A stretch of 12,712 nucleotides of DNA, taken from the NCBI GenBank assembly GCA_023406985.1, contig JAEXTK010000236.1:1-12712 (forward strand), written 5' to 3'. Below the pieces are notes generated by a model. The model saw only the letters and a list, made by a program, of their open reading frames with translations. It searched no databases and was not told the DNA's origin. Positions 6,237 through 12,066 of the stretch are shown piece after piece (the stretch's first letter is position 1; each line of letters opens with the position of its first letter). Position numbers and translations under genes: made by a program. Origin of the DNA: Spirochaetota bacterium. Lineage in GTDB: Bacteria > Spirochaetota > Spirochaetia > Treponematales > Breznakiellaceae.

Positions 6237-6938
6237 TCAGGACTGGGATGATCCTTCCGGTAAGGCCTTCATCTTCTCCTTGAGCTCCAGGAGCATGATA
6301 TCGGCAGAGGTGTCCGACTTTTCCAGGGCGGCGAACCGCTTGTTGATGTCGGCATTGCTGGAGAAGTCCTCCAGTTCCTTGGCCGCGTCCGCCTCCGCCT
6401 CCAGGGTATCCACCTTGGCGGCCATCCGGTCGAACGCCTCGAAGGCGCTCTTGTTGCCCGTGACGTTGGAGATGGTGCTCTGGATCTTCTGCTGGGCCTC
6501 CGCCCGCTTCGCCCGCGCGATGAGGAGGTTCTTCTTCCGCTGGGCTTCCTCGATCTTGTTCTGGAGTTCGCGCAGCGATTCCTTGAGCTTCTCCACGGAT
6601 TGCTTCTGGGCTTCCCACTGCTGCTTGTACTGGACGTAGTTGTTGTCGTTTTCCTGCTTACGCAGCAGGGCTTCCTTGGCGAGGTCTTCCTGCCCGGCCT
6701 TGACCGCGAGCATGGCCTTGCGCTCCCACTCCTGGGCCTGCGCCAGCTGGGACGCGGTCTCCCGCTCGAGCTTCTTCTCGTCCGCGATGGCCATCGCGAC
6801 GGCTTTCTTGGACTCGATGAGTTGCTCGTTCATATCGATGACGAGCTGGTTGAGCATTTTTTCGGGGTTTTCCGCTTTATTGATAACGTCGTTTACGTTC
6901 GACGAGATCAACGTCTTCAGTCGTGAAAAGATTCCCAT
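6237..6938 (-). CDS. pspA: PspA/IM30 (Vipp1) family membrane-stress protein
   Basis: PspA/IM30 proteins are ESCRT-III-like helical proteins that bind stressed inner membrane from the cytoplasm and help hold the proton gradient. This 233-aa protein begins MGIFSRLKTLISSNVNDVIN, the amphipathic first helix of the family, then AENPEKMLNQLVIDM. A long coiled coil (about 30-155) is rich in Glu, Lys, Gln and Ala, and further helices run to about 225. The length agrees with E. coli PspA (222 aa). I chose ATG 6938 because a perfect AGGAGG lies nine bases upstream; an open frame extends to 7031, but that extension is Arg-rich and outside the family pattern. It follows the YbjN-family gene and precedes the pseudo-receiver regulator. 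The usual E. coli partners PspB, PspC and PspF are not in the window. Confidence 0.94.
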   Translation of the reverse strand: MGIFSRLKTLISSNVNDVINKAENPEKMLNQLVIDMNEQLIESKKAVAMAIADEKKLERETASQLAQAQEWERKAMLAVKAGQEDLAKEALLRKQENDNNYVQYKQQWEAQKQSVEKLKESLRELQNKIEEAQRKKNLLIARAKRAEAQQKIQSTISNVTGNKSAFEAFDRMAAKVDTLEAEADAAKELEDFSSNADINKRFAALEKSDTSADIMLLELKEKMKALPEGSSQS

Positions 6939-6960
6939 AGCGCCTGTCCTCCTGCAAACG

Positions 6961-6977
6961 CACGGCCGGCGGCCGTG
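6961..6977. repeat. Perfect inverted repeat between the YbjN-family gene and pspA
   Basis: Seven-base arms CACGGCC (6961-6967) and GGCCGTG (6971-6977) enclose GGC. It sits just after the stop of the upstream gene and 17 bp before the AGGAGG of pspA. There is no T-run, so it is more likely an mRNA-stability, processing or partial attenuation hairpin than a full terminator. Confidence 0.5.
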
Positions 6978-6981
6978 GCCC

Positions 6982-7365
6982 CTATTCGGTCCGGTATTTC
7001 GAAAGGATCGGGTAGTGCTGGACCAGGGCAAGGCCGATCGCGTCGAGCGCGGCCTGGAAATCGCCGAGATCCATGGTTTCGAGTTCGAGGGTATCGACGA
7101 GCACGATATCGTCCCCCTCCAGGGCGTACGCGCCGTGCAGCACGTCCTTCGCGTTGAGCTCGAGCAGTTTGGTGAACAACTCCAGCCGCTTCTCTTTCGG
7201 GGCGGGCATGACGACGACGCGGATGACCGCCAAGGGGTCGGCCCGCATCACGACGACGCCTTCCAGGCCCCGCCCGTCGTCCTCGACCATCCACATCCCC
7301 TCGCCGATCTCGCGATACGTCAGCTTGAGATCGATGAGGTAGCGTTCAATCTTGTTTTCCGCCAT
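6982..7365 (-). CDS. YbjN-domain (type III secretion chaperone-like fold) protein
   Basis: This 127-aa cytoplasmic protein has no signal peptide or membrane helix. The pattern fits the YbjN/CesT-like alpha-beta fold: an N-terminal helix (IERYLIDLKLTYREI), strands (GMWMVED, LEGVVVMRADPLAVIRVVVM), a helix with the family-typical Leu-rich run LELFTKLLELNAKDVLHGAY, then DDIVLVDTLELETMDL and a last helix (FQAALDAIGLALVQHYPIL). In E. coli YbjN is linked to stress and motility control, but its biochemical role is unclear. ATG 7365 has TAGGAG eight bases upstream. It lies 27 nt after the STAS gene and before pspA, so it is probably made with both and may act as an adaptor or chaperone in that stress unit. 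The family call rests on the overall pattern rather than on a catalytic motif. Confidence 0.75.
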   Translation of the reverse strand: MAENKIERYLIDLKLTYREIGEGMWMVEDDGRGLEGVVVMRADPLAVIRVVVMPAPKEKRLELFTKLLELNAKDVLHGAYALEGDDIVLVDTLELETMDLGDFQAALDAIGLALVQHYPILSKYRTE

Positions 7366-7392
7366 GGGATCGCTCCTAGGAGGTACGCTCTA

Positions 7393-7944
7393 TCAGCCGA
7401 GGAAGACCTGCCCCGCGTTGTCGATCGCCAAAATGGTCTTGCATTCGGAACAGCGGAAACGTCCGGCCCTGACGGCCTTGAGTTTCTTGGAGCAAATCGG
7501 GCACGAAAAAATCTTCGGAAAGACCGTGGCCTTCTCCGCCGGGGTGCCGGCCCGAAAGAAATCGACGGACTCTTCCAGGTTGTCCTTGATGTTGAAGAAC
7601 TGGGAAAAACCGAGGAGCTGGAACACCTCGTAGACTTTCGGCTGGATTTCGAGCAGGACGAGATCGCCGCTCCGCGGCTTGACCGCCTTGAGGAACGCGG
7701 TGAACGAACCGATACCGGTCGACGAGACGTAGTTGAGGCCGCCGCACTGGAAGATGAGGCGTACGAAGCCCGACTCAATGGCCTTGGCGACGCGCTTTTG
7801 AAAATAGTTGGAATTGTACGTATCGATATAACCGGTCAGATAAAGGACCAAGCACCCTTCGACTTCGTTCACTTTTTGGAGCTTGATTTTGAGGCTTTCG
7901 TCCTTGTCGTCGTCAAAGCCGGGTACGATGTCGTTATTGGTCAT
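7393..7944 (-). CDS. STAS-domain (anti-sigma-antagonist-like) protein with C-terminal zinc ribbon
   Basis: This 183-aa protein has a STAS domain (about 17-130) joined to a small zinc ribbon (about 146-178). The STAS part shows GYIDTYNSNYFQKRV and FQCGGLNYVSSTGIGSF. Ser75, followed by Thr-Gly, aligns with the serine phosphorylated in SpoIIAA and RsbV, although the residue before it is Ser rather than Asp. The ribbon has Cys148-x2-Cys151 and Cys165-x2-Cys168, which could bind one zinc. The STAS-plus-ribbon joining is uncommon and may give a second protein- or nucleic-acid-binding surface. The start ATG 7944 has AAGGAG four bases upstream. It is the first gene of the leftward unit with YbjN, PspA and the pseudo-receiver regulator. 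It probably works in a partner-switching stress pathway whose kinase and phosphatase are elsewhere. Confidence 0.88.
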   Translation of the reverse strand: MTNNDIVPGFDDDKDESLKIKLQKVNEVEGCLVLYLTGYIDTYNSNYFQKRVAKAIESGFVRLIFQCGGLNYVSSTGIGSFTAFLKAVKPRSGDLVLLEIQPKVYEVFQLLGFSQFFNIKDNLEESVDFFRAGTPAEKATVFPKIFSCPICSKKLKAVRAGRFRCSECKTILAIDNAGQVFLG

Positions 7945-7997
7945 GACGCTCCTTCCGTCCCGCGGTCCGCCAGTCCTCTCGTGGAGGTCGATGGATC

Positions 7998-8022
7998 ACT
8001 ATGTAGCACCGCTAATCATAGT
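7998..8022. promoter_or_regulatory. Inverted repeat overlapping the second promoter of the STAS-pspA unit: possible operator
   Basis: Arms ACTATG (7998-8003) and CATAGT (8017-8022) are separated by 13 bases. Flanking GAT (7994-7996) and ATC (8023-8025) can extend the stem with one bulged base. The right arm covers most of the P2 -10 (8020-8015), as expected for a repressor site or for a leader-RNA hairpin in transcripts from P1. Confidence 0.35.
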
Positions 8023-8042
8023 ATCGGCCGGCGCCATTTCAA
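8015..8042 (-). promoter_or_regulatory. Promoter P2 of the STAS-YbjN-pspA unit
   Basis: On the minus strand TTGAAA (8042-8037), a 16-nt spacer and TATGAT (8020-8015) are seen. Predicted transcription would begin near 8008, leaving about 63 nt of leader before the STAS start codon. It lies just downstream of the stronger P1. Confidence 0.45.
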
Positions 8043-8050
8043 CACAAAGT

Positions 8051-8079
8051 ATATTATTCGTCTACGGTAGCTTTGTCAA
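8051..8079 (-). promoter_or_regulatory. Strong promoter P1 of the STAS-YbjN-pspA unit
   Basis: On the minus strand TTGACA (8079-8074, exact consensus), a 17-nt spacer and TAATAT (8056-8051) form the best sigma-70-type promoter in the window. The -35 overlaps the stop codon of the upstream dehydrogenase gene. Transcription would start near 8044 and give a leader of about 100 nt with a Shine-Dalgarno, unlike the leaderless-looking promoters elsewhere in the window. Confidence 0.7.
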
Positions 8080-8804
8080 ATCGCCAGTCCATCGTCGACG
8101 CCCACCACGGCGCCGTTGATCGAAGGGTTCGAAAGGAGCGCGAAGGCCGCCGCCGCGATCGCGGAGCCGTGGACGAGGCGGCCGCCGGGAGCGCGGGAAC
8201 GGGCGTAAGCCCTGGCGTTTTCGTCCAGGTATTCCGTATCCGCGAGGCCCGGACACAGGACGTTGCAGGTCACGCCGCGCGTTCCCGAGGTTTTCGCGAC
8301 CGACTTGGCGAGCACGCCGAGGGCCGTCTTGGCCGCCGAATAGGCCGCGGTCGTCGCGAAGCCGCGGATCGTATCCGTACAGGTCCCGCCGAAGAGGAGG
8401 ATCCGGCCCCACTCCCGCTCCGCCATGCCGCCCAAGACCGCCGAGACGAGGGCTCCTGGCAGCGCGAGGTCCAGGAGGGCCGCGCGTTCCCAGTCCTCCG
8501 CGGTCAGCTCCGCGAGGCCCTTCCGGGCGAACGGCCCCCAGGCGCAGACGAGGATGTCGGGCCGGGGCAGTTCCCGCAGGAGGAATTCGGCGGCGCGGGG
8601 CGTATCGATCGGCAAGAGGAAACCGCGGGCTTCCCCGCCCGCGGCCCGGACCGCCGCGACGGTCTTCTCGAGCCGGGCGGCGGAGCTCCCGCCGTGCACG
8701 ACGACGGAGGCTCCCGCTTCGCCGAGGGCCCGGCACACCCACGATCCCAAGCCCCCCGAACCGCCGACGACGAGCGCGGAGCGCCCGATGAATGGTTTAT
8801 CCAT
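8076..8804 (-). CDS. Short-chain dehydrogenase/reductase family protein
   Basis: This 242-aa protein has the length of a classical SDR. The N-terminal GGSGGLG (14-20) is the nucleotide-binding glycine motif (TGxxxGxG in the family), and VCAWG (86-90) stands in place of NNAG. The catalytic YSAAK is present (Tyr155, Lys159). The usual catalytic Ser 13 residues before the Tyr is not there: the segment reads GGTCTD, with Cys142 at that place and Thr141 and Thr143 beside it. PGLADTEYL (185-193) follows as the expected PG segment, and the protein ends GVDDGLAI. The substrate cannot be told; FabG-like oxoacyl reductases are the nearest familiar group. I chose ATG 8804 because the glycine motif then sits at the usual distance and a TATACT lies just upstream. 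The longer open frame upstream overlaps the divergent trmJ and is spurious. Confidence 0.86.
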   Translation of the reverse strand: MDKPFIGRSALVVGGSGGLGSWVCRALGEAGASVVVHGGSSAARLEKTVAAVRAAGGEARGFLLPIDTPRAAEFLLRELPRPDILVCAWGPFARKGLAELTAEDWERAALLDLALPGALVSAVLGGMAEREWGRILLFGGTCTDTIRGFATTAAYSAAKTALGVLAKSVAKTSGTRGVTCNVLCPGLADTEYLDENARAYARSRAPGGRLVHGSAIAAAAFALLSNPSINGAVVGVDDGLAI

Positions 8805-8814
8805 GGCGGCGACG

Positions 8815-8820
8815 AGTATA
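8815..8820 (-). promoter_or_regulatory. -10 element of the dehydrogenase gene
   Basis: TATACT on the minus strand lies 10 nt before the ATG at 8804, so the mRNA leader would be only a few bases. No Shine-Dalgarno is present. The -35 is poor (TGTCAA at 16-nt spacing). Those bases are also the TTGACA -35 of the divergent trmJ promoter read backwards. Confidence 0.4.
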
Positions 8821-8836
8821 CTCCGCCCGGGCGATG

Positions 8837-8865
8837 TTGACAGGTCCGCCCGGTCCGTTTTACAT
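8837..8865 (+). promoter_or_regulatory. Promoter of the trmJ gene
   Basis: TTGACA (8837-8842, exact) is followed after 17 nt by TTACAT (8860-8865), a weak -10. The start codon is at 8887 with GAGAGG at 8876-8881, so this gene should have a short leader and a ribosome site. The promoter is back to back with that of the dehydrogenase. Confidence 0.45.
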
Positions 8866-8886
8866 GCTCCGAGAAGAGAGGCTGCC

Positions 8887-9702
8887 ATGACCCTGGATTC
8901 CGTCGTCTTCGTCCTTTCCCGTCCCTCCGAGTCGGGCAACATCGGCGCCGCGTGCCGCGCGATGAAGAACATGGGGCTGACCCGCCTCCGCGTCGTCGCG
9001 CCCGAGCTCCCCCCGGAAGACGAGGTCATCCGCGCCCGCGCCGTACACGCCGCCGACGTGTGGGAAAACGCGGAACGCTTCGACCGACTCGAGGACGCGA
9101 TCGCGGATTGTTCGATCGTGGTGGGCACCACGCGGAGGCGCGGCAAGAAAAGGAAAGACTTCACGCTCACCCCCGAAGAACTCGGCGCCGCCTTGAAGGA
9201 GCGGCCGGGGCGGGCGGCCATCGTGTTCGGCAACGAGCGGACCGGGCTCGAGGACCATGAGCTCAACCTCTGCAATCTCGCCGCCCACATTCCGGCCGAC
9301 TCCGCCTTCCCCTCCCTCAACCTCTCCCACGCGGTTCAGGTCTTCGCGTACGCCCTCTACCGCGCCCTCGGAGCCGCCGAGGCGCCGCGCTGGACGCCCG
9401 TGGACGCGGACCGCATCGACGCGCTCGTGCGCGTCATCTCGGATTCGTTCCACGCCATCGGTTTCTATAAACAAGCCGGGAGGGAAGAACAGGAACGCTT
9501 CTTCCGCGACGTCTTCGCGCGCGCGGGGATCACCACGGACGAATCGCGGTACCTGGAGCGGGTTTTCCGGAAGATGGGGCGCCTGGGTTCGGCCGACGCC
9601 GCGGCCGACCGCGCGGCCGACGCCCCGGCGGAGGCCGGCGCCGCCGCGGCCGACGCATCGGCTCGCGCAGTTGCGCAGGTCGGCGGGGAGGAGCATACTT
9701 AA
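8887..9702 (+). CDS. trmJ: tRNA (cytidine/uridine-2'-O-)-methyltransferase, TrmJ-type SPOUT protein
   Basis: TrmJ 2'-O-methylates tRNA position 32 using S-adenosylmethionine. This 271-aa protein shows the family N terminus (FVLSRPSESGNIGAACRAMK, with KNMG next), the middle GTTRR, and the two pieces of the trefoil-knot cofactor site: IVFGNERTGLEDHEL (112-126) and PSLNLSHAVQVFAYALY (142-158). A C-terminal helical part (about 172-230) is typical of TrmJ dimers. The last 40 residues are Ala/Asp/Arg-rich low complexity (ADAAADRAADAP) and look like a non-conserved tail. ATG 8887 has GAGAGG five bases upstream and sits directly at the conserved N terminus. It diverges from the dehydrogenase and is followed after 3 nt by an exported-protein gene. 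Another SPOUT RNA methyltransferase (TrmH/LasT-like) is the alternative. Confidence 0.9.
   Translation: MTLDSVVFVLSRPSESGNIGAACRAMKNMGLTRLRVVAPELPPEDEVIRARAVHAADVWENAERFDRLEDAIADCSIVVGTTRRRGKKRKDFTLTPEELGAALKERPGRAAIVFGNERTGLEDHELNLCNLAAHIPADSAFPSLNLSHAVQVFAYALYRALGAAEAPRWTPVDADRIDALVRVISDSFHAIGFYKQAGREEQERFFRDVFARAGITTDESRYLERVFRKMGRLGSADAAADRAADAPAEAGAAAADASARAVAQVGGEEHT
9591..9626 (+). repeat. 12-bp tandem repeats in the trmJ C-terminal tail
   Basis: GGCCGAC recurs at 9591, 9603 and 9615 with an exact 12-base period, and again at 9648. It encodes an Ala-Asp-rich four-residue period (ADAA, ADRA, ADAP). This is slippage-prone coding DNA in a disordered tail. Confidence 0.65.
9671..9699 (+). 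promoter_or_regulatory. Possible internal promoter before the exported-protein gene
   Basis: TTGCGC (9671-9676), 17 nt and CATACT (9694-9699) lie inside the end of trmJ, with the next ATG six bases after the -10. GGAGGAG (9687-9693) lies in the spacer, 12 nt before that ATG, and could serve as a distant ribosome site on a trmJ read-through mRNA. Either mode, or both, may operate. Confidence 0.3.
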
Positions 9703-9705
9703 CCC

Positions 9706-10173
9706 ATGAAACGGATCGTTTTCGGCATCATCGCCGCCTGCGCGCTGGCCGGCGCCCTCCATGCCCAGGCCCTCGTCGCCGACCAACCGGTCGCCTTCTC
9801 CGTGACCCTCGCGGATTTGAGCCGCGCCGCGGCGAGCGGCGACGACCGGACCATCCCGAGCGGCAAGGCGCTCCTGATCGACGCGGAAATCGGGGCGATC
9901 ACCCTGCGGGTGGATACCGACGAGCGTTTTACCGCGGAAGTCGAACTCATCGGCGGCGCGTGGCGCGGCGAGGACGAAGTGGAGCTCTATCGGGCGTACG
10001 CCCTCTTCGACGGGCTCAGGTATCGCGAGATGTTTTCCCGCCGCTCCGAGACGCGGTTCCAGACGGGCGACCACATCCTCGTCCTCGGCCGTTACCTGGG
10101 GATCGGCATGGACTACGACGAGGCGACGCCCGTCGCGGTCATAGAAGCGGCCGCGGTCCGCAGGCTTCGCTAG
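9706..10173 (+). CDS. Small exported protein of unknown function
   Basis: This 155-aa protein has an N-terminal signal sequence: MKR, a hydrophobic run IVFGIIAACALAGAL (4-18) and a signal-peptidase-I-type ALHA ending at residue 20. IAAC at 9-12 also fits a relaxed lipobox, but the preceding hydrophobic stretch would be very short, so a soluble periplasmic or secreted protein is preferred. The mature part (about 135 aa) looks beta-rich (LLIDAEIGAITLRVDTDERF and FTAEVELIGGAWRGEDEVEL) with single GDHILVLGRYLGIGMDYDEA and PVAVIEAA segments near the end. It has no cysteine after the signal and no motif I recognise. It starts 3 nt after the trmJ stop and is probably co-transcribed with trmJ. It converges on the NtrC-like gene 27 nt away. 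Confidence 0.8.
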   Translation: MKRIVFGIIAACALAGALHAQALVADQPVAFSVTLADLSRAAASGDDRTIPSGKALLIDAEIGAITLRVDTDERFTAEVELIGGAWRGEDEVELYRAYALFDGLRYREMFSRRSETRFQTGDHILVLGRYLGIGMDYDEATPVAVIEAAAVRRLR

Positions 10174-10179
10174 CGGGCC

Positions 10180-10191
10180 CTCCGGCCGGAG
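10180..10191. terminator. Palindrome between convergent genes, weak terminator candidate
   Basis: CTCCGGCCGGAG is a perfect 12-bp palindrome in the 27-nt gap between the convergent exported-protein and NtrC-like genes. It could fold as a CTCC/GGAG hairpin in either transcript. There is no T-run on either side, so intrinsic termination is doubtful. Confidence 0.3.
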
Positions 10192-10200
10192 CGGGGAGTC

Positions 10201-11298
10201 CTAGAAGCGCAGATCCCCCGCCGCGATGCGCGCGTCCCGGGAGCGGAGGCGCGCTCGTTCCAGACAGGACTTCAGCTGCCGCACGTTGCCCGGCCAATCG
10301 AAGGCCGCCAAGGATCGGAACGCGTCCTCCGTCATCACCGAGGCGATGTCTTCCGCGCCGAGGAAATGCGCGACGAGTTCGCCTAGATCCTCTTTCCGCT
10401 CCCTGAGCGGCGGCATTTCCAAGGTCAGGACGTTCAGGCGATAACGGAGATCGTCCCGGAATCGACGCTCCGCGATGAGCGCGTCCAGGTCGTGGTTCGT
10501 CGCGCTGAGGATTCGGCAATCGAAGTACCGCCTGCGCGAGCCTCCGAGCCGCCGGACTTCGCCGTCCTCGACTATCCTGAGCAACGCCGCCTGGGTCGCC
10601 GGTCCGGCGTCGCCGATCTCGTCCAGGAGGAGCGTCCCCCCGTTCGCCTCCTCGAAGCAGCCCGGCCGCGCGCGGGCATCGGTGAAGGCGCCGGCCTCGC
10701 AGCCGAACAGTTCCGCCTCCGCGAGGCTCTCCGGTATCGCCGCCAGGTTCCTGACCTCGAAGGGACCTCCGGCCCGGTCGGAGGCGCGGTGGATCTCCCG
10801 CGCCGCCAAATCCTTGCCGGTGCCGCTTTCGCCGAGTATCAGCACGGGTAGATCGCACCGCGCGTACCGGGCGATGTCGCGCCGGACCGCCGCCATCGCC
10901 TCCGAGGATCCGATGAGCGCCGAGCCGACCTTCGCCGACGGTTTGCCGTCGATGAGCGCGTCCAGCCGATGCCGGACCATCGAATGGATGTAGGGTTTGG
11001 AAACGAAATCGGCCGCCCCCTCGCGGAGCGACCTGACGACGAAGAACGGCGCGTTGAATCCCGAGAGCATCATGACGGGCGGGGGGTCGGGCAAGGCGCG
11101 GATATCGGCGAGGACGCGGAATCCGTCGTAGCCGGGCATCTCGATGTCGACCACCACGGCCGAGGGCCGCTCGCGGCGGGCCACGGACGCCGCCGTCGAT
11201 CCGTCGCGGCAGGTGATGACGCGGTACCGGTCGGCGAGTTGGAATTTGAGCGATTGCAGCTCTTCTTCCTTGTCGTCGACGTATAGCACCGCGCGCAT
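10201..11298 (-). CDS. NtrC-family receiver/AAA+ protein lacking the DNA-binding domain, with GAFTDA loop
   Basis: This 365-aa protein has a receiver domain (1-115) with the acidic pair Asp8-Asp9, phospho-acceptor Asp51 (VVVDIEMPGYDG), Ser79 and Lys101 (SKP). A sigma-54-type AAA+ domain (about 125-355) follows, with Walker A GESGTGK (156-162), Walker B GGTLLLDEIGD (220-230), RFRDDLRYRLNV and WPGNVRQL (335-342). Both domains look functional. Two things are odd. The sigma-54-contacting GAFTGA loop reads GAFTDA (203-208), and the protein ends at GDLRF with no Fis-type helix-turn-helix, so it cannot bind enhancers in the usual way. FlgR of Helicobacter and CtcC of Chlamydia are known relatives without a DNA-binding domain. 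ATG 11298 has GAGGG upstream and is 3 nt after the glycosyltransferase gene. No partner kinase is in view. Confidence 0.92.
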   Translation of the reverse strand: MRAVLYVDDKEEELQSLKFQLADRYRVITCRDGSTAASVARRERPSAVVVDIEMPGYDGFRVLADIRALPDPPPVMMLSGFNAPFFVVRSLREGAADFVSKPYIHSMVRHRLDALIDGKPSAKVGSALIGSSEAMAAVRRDIARYARCDLPVLILGESGTGKDLAAREIHRASDRAGGPFEVRNLAAIPESLAEAELFGCEAGAFTDARARPGCFEEANGGTLLLDEIGDAGPATQAALLRIVEDGEVRRLGGSRRRYFDCRILSATNHDLDALIAERRFRDDLRYRLNVLTLEMPPLRERKEDLGELVAHFLGAEDIASVMTEDAFRSLAAFDWPGNVRQLKSCLERARLRSRDARIAAGDLRF

Positions 11299-11301
11299 CG
11301 G

Positions 11302-12066
11302 CTACCCTCGTCGGAAAAGTTTGTAGAACACCAACAGATACTTATAGTACAGATACGGGAAAAAACGAAAGAATCGCCACGGGGATCGGAGGCAGAGGAC
11401 GAATCCCTCCAAGCCTCGGTCGAAGACCGCGCGGGAAGGGCGTTTCTTGCGCTCCGCGAAGACGTCGAAGAGATCGCTGCACCAGAGTTGAATGCCCGGG
11501 CCGAGCAGGCGCCGGTTGCGCGCGATCCAGCGCTCGTCGCCGCCGACGCCCCGCCCCACGAGGATGAGCGAGGGCGACGCTTTGCGGACCGCGGTGAGGA
11601 TATCGGCCTCGTCCTGGCGGCGGAACCAGCCCGCGCACCGGCCGACGATGCGGAGTCCGGGGAAGGTGTGGCGCAGGTTACGATCCGCGGTCTGGAGGCT
11701 TCGCCGCCGCCCGCCGAGCAGGTAGAGCGAACGGCCCCGATCCTCGAGGGCGGTGAGCAGCTTCACCACGAAATCGAAGGGCATGTAGCGCACGATGGAC
11801 TTGCCGGTCATGAACCGCACGCCGCCCGTGATGCTTTTGGAGATGGGCAAGACCAGGGCGGCGCCGAGGACGTACGCGCGGTACTCCCCGTTCCTGCGGG
11901 CCCGGAGGAGGTCGCGGAGCGACAAAAGGACGATCTGCCGGTCTTCTCCGGCCGCCACGAGCGCGGCGGCGACCTCGGGAATTTTATCGGGAGGGAGAAA
12001 ATCGAGGGGGACTTTTAAGAAGGTTATTCTCTCGATGCCGGGGAGTCCGGGGTTTTGAGCATCCAC
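11302..12066 (-). CDS. WecG/TagA/CpsF-family glycosyltransferase (GT26)
   Basis: GT26 enzymes transfer N-acetylmannosamine-type sugars to undecaprenyl-linked acceptors on the inner membrane in teichoic acid, enterobacterial common antigen or capsule synthesis. This 254-aa protein matches in layout: FLKVPLDFL near the N terminus, LVLPISKSITGG (71-82), MTGKSIVRYMPF, then LYLLGGR (114-120), FPGLRIVGRCAGWF, PSLILVGRGVGGDERWIARN (165-184) and a basic-aromatic C terminus (SPWRFFRFFPYLYYKYLL) likely to touch the membrane. The conserved ADG triplet that carries the proposed catalytic Asp in TagA is not recognisable before the GG segment, so activity or chemistry may differ. The start is GTG 12066, with GGAGA eight bases upstream, inside the end of rsmE (43-nt overlap). 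It is followed by the NtrC-like gene. The acceptor and polymer are unknown. Confidence 0.85.
   Translation of the reverse strand: MDAQNPGLPGIERITFLKVPLDFLPPDKIPEVAAALVAAGEDRQIVLLSLRDLLRARRNGEYRAYVLGAALVLPISKSITGGVRFMTGKSIVRYMPFDFVVKLLTALEDRGRSLYLLGGRRRSLQTADRNLRHTFPGLRIVGRCAGWFRRQDEADILTAVRKASPSLILVGRGVGGDERWIARNRRLLGPGIQLWCSDLFDVFAERKKRPSRAVFDRGLEGFVLCLRSPWRFFRFFPYLYYKYLLVFYKLFRRG

Noticed and set aside
6640..8070. 476-codon plus-strand open frame opposite pspA, YbjN and STAS genes
   Set aside because: The opposite strand encodes three proteins with recognisable family patterns and ribosome sites; this frame has none.
8860..10074. 404-codon minus-strand open frame opposite trmJ and the exported protein
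   Set aside because: TrmJ motifs and the signal peptide on the plus strand are convincing, and the antisense product is Gly/Arg/Glu-rich without motifs.
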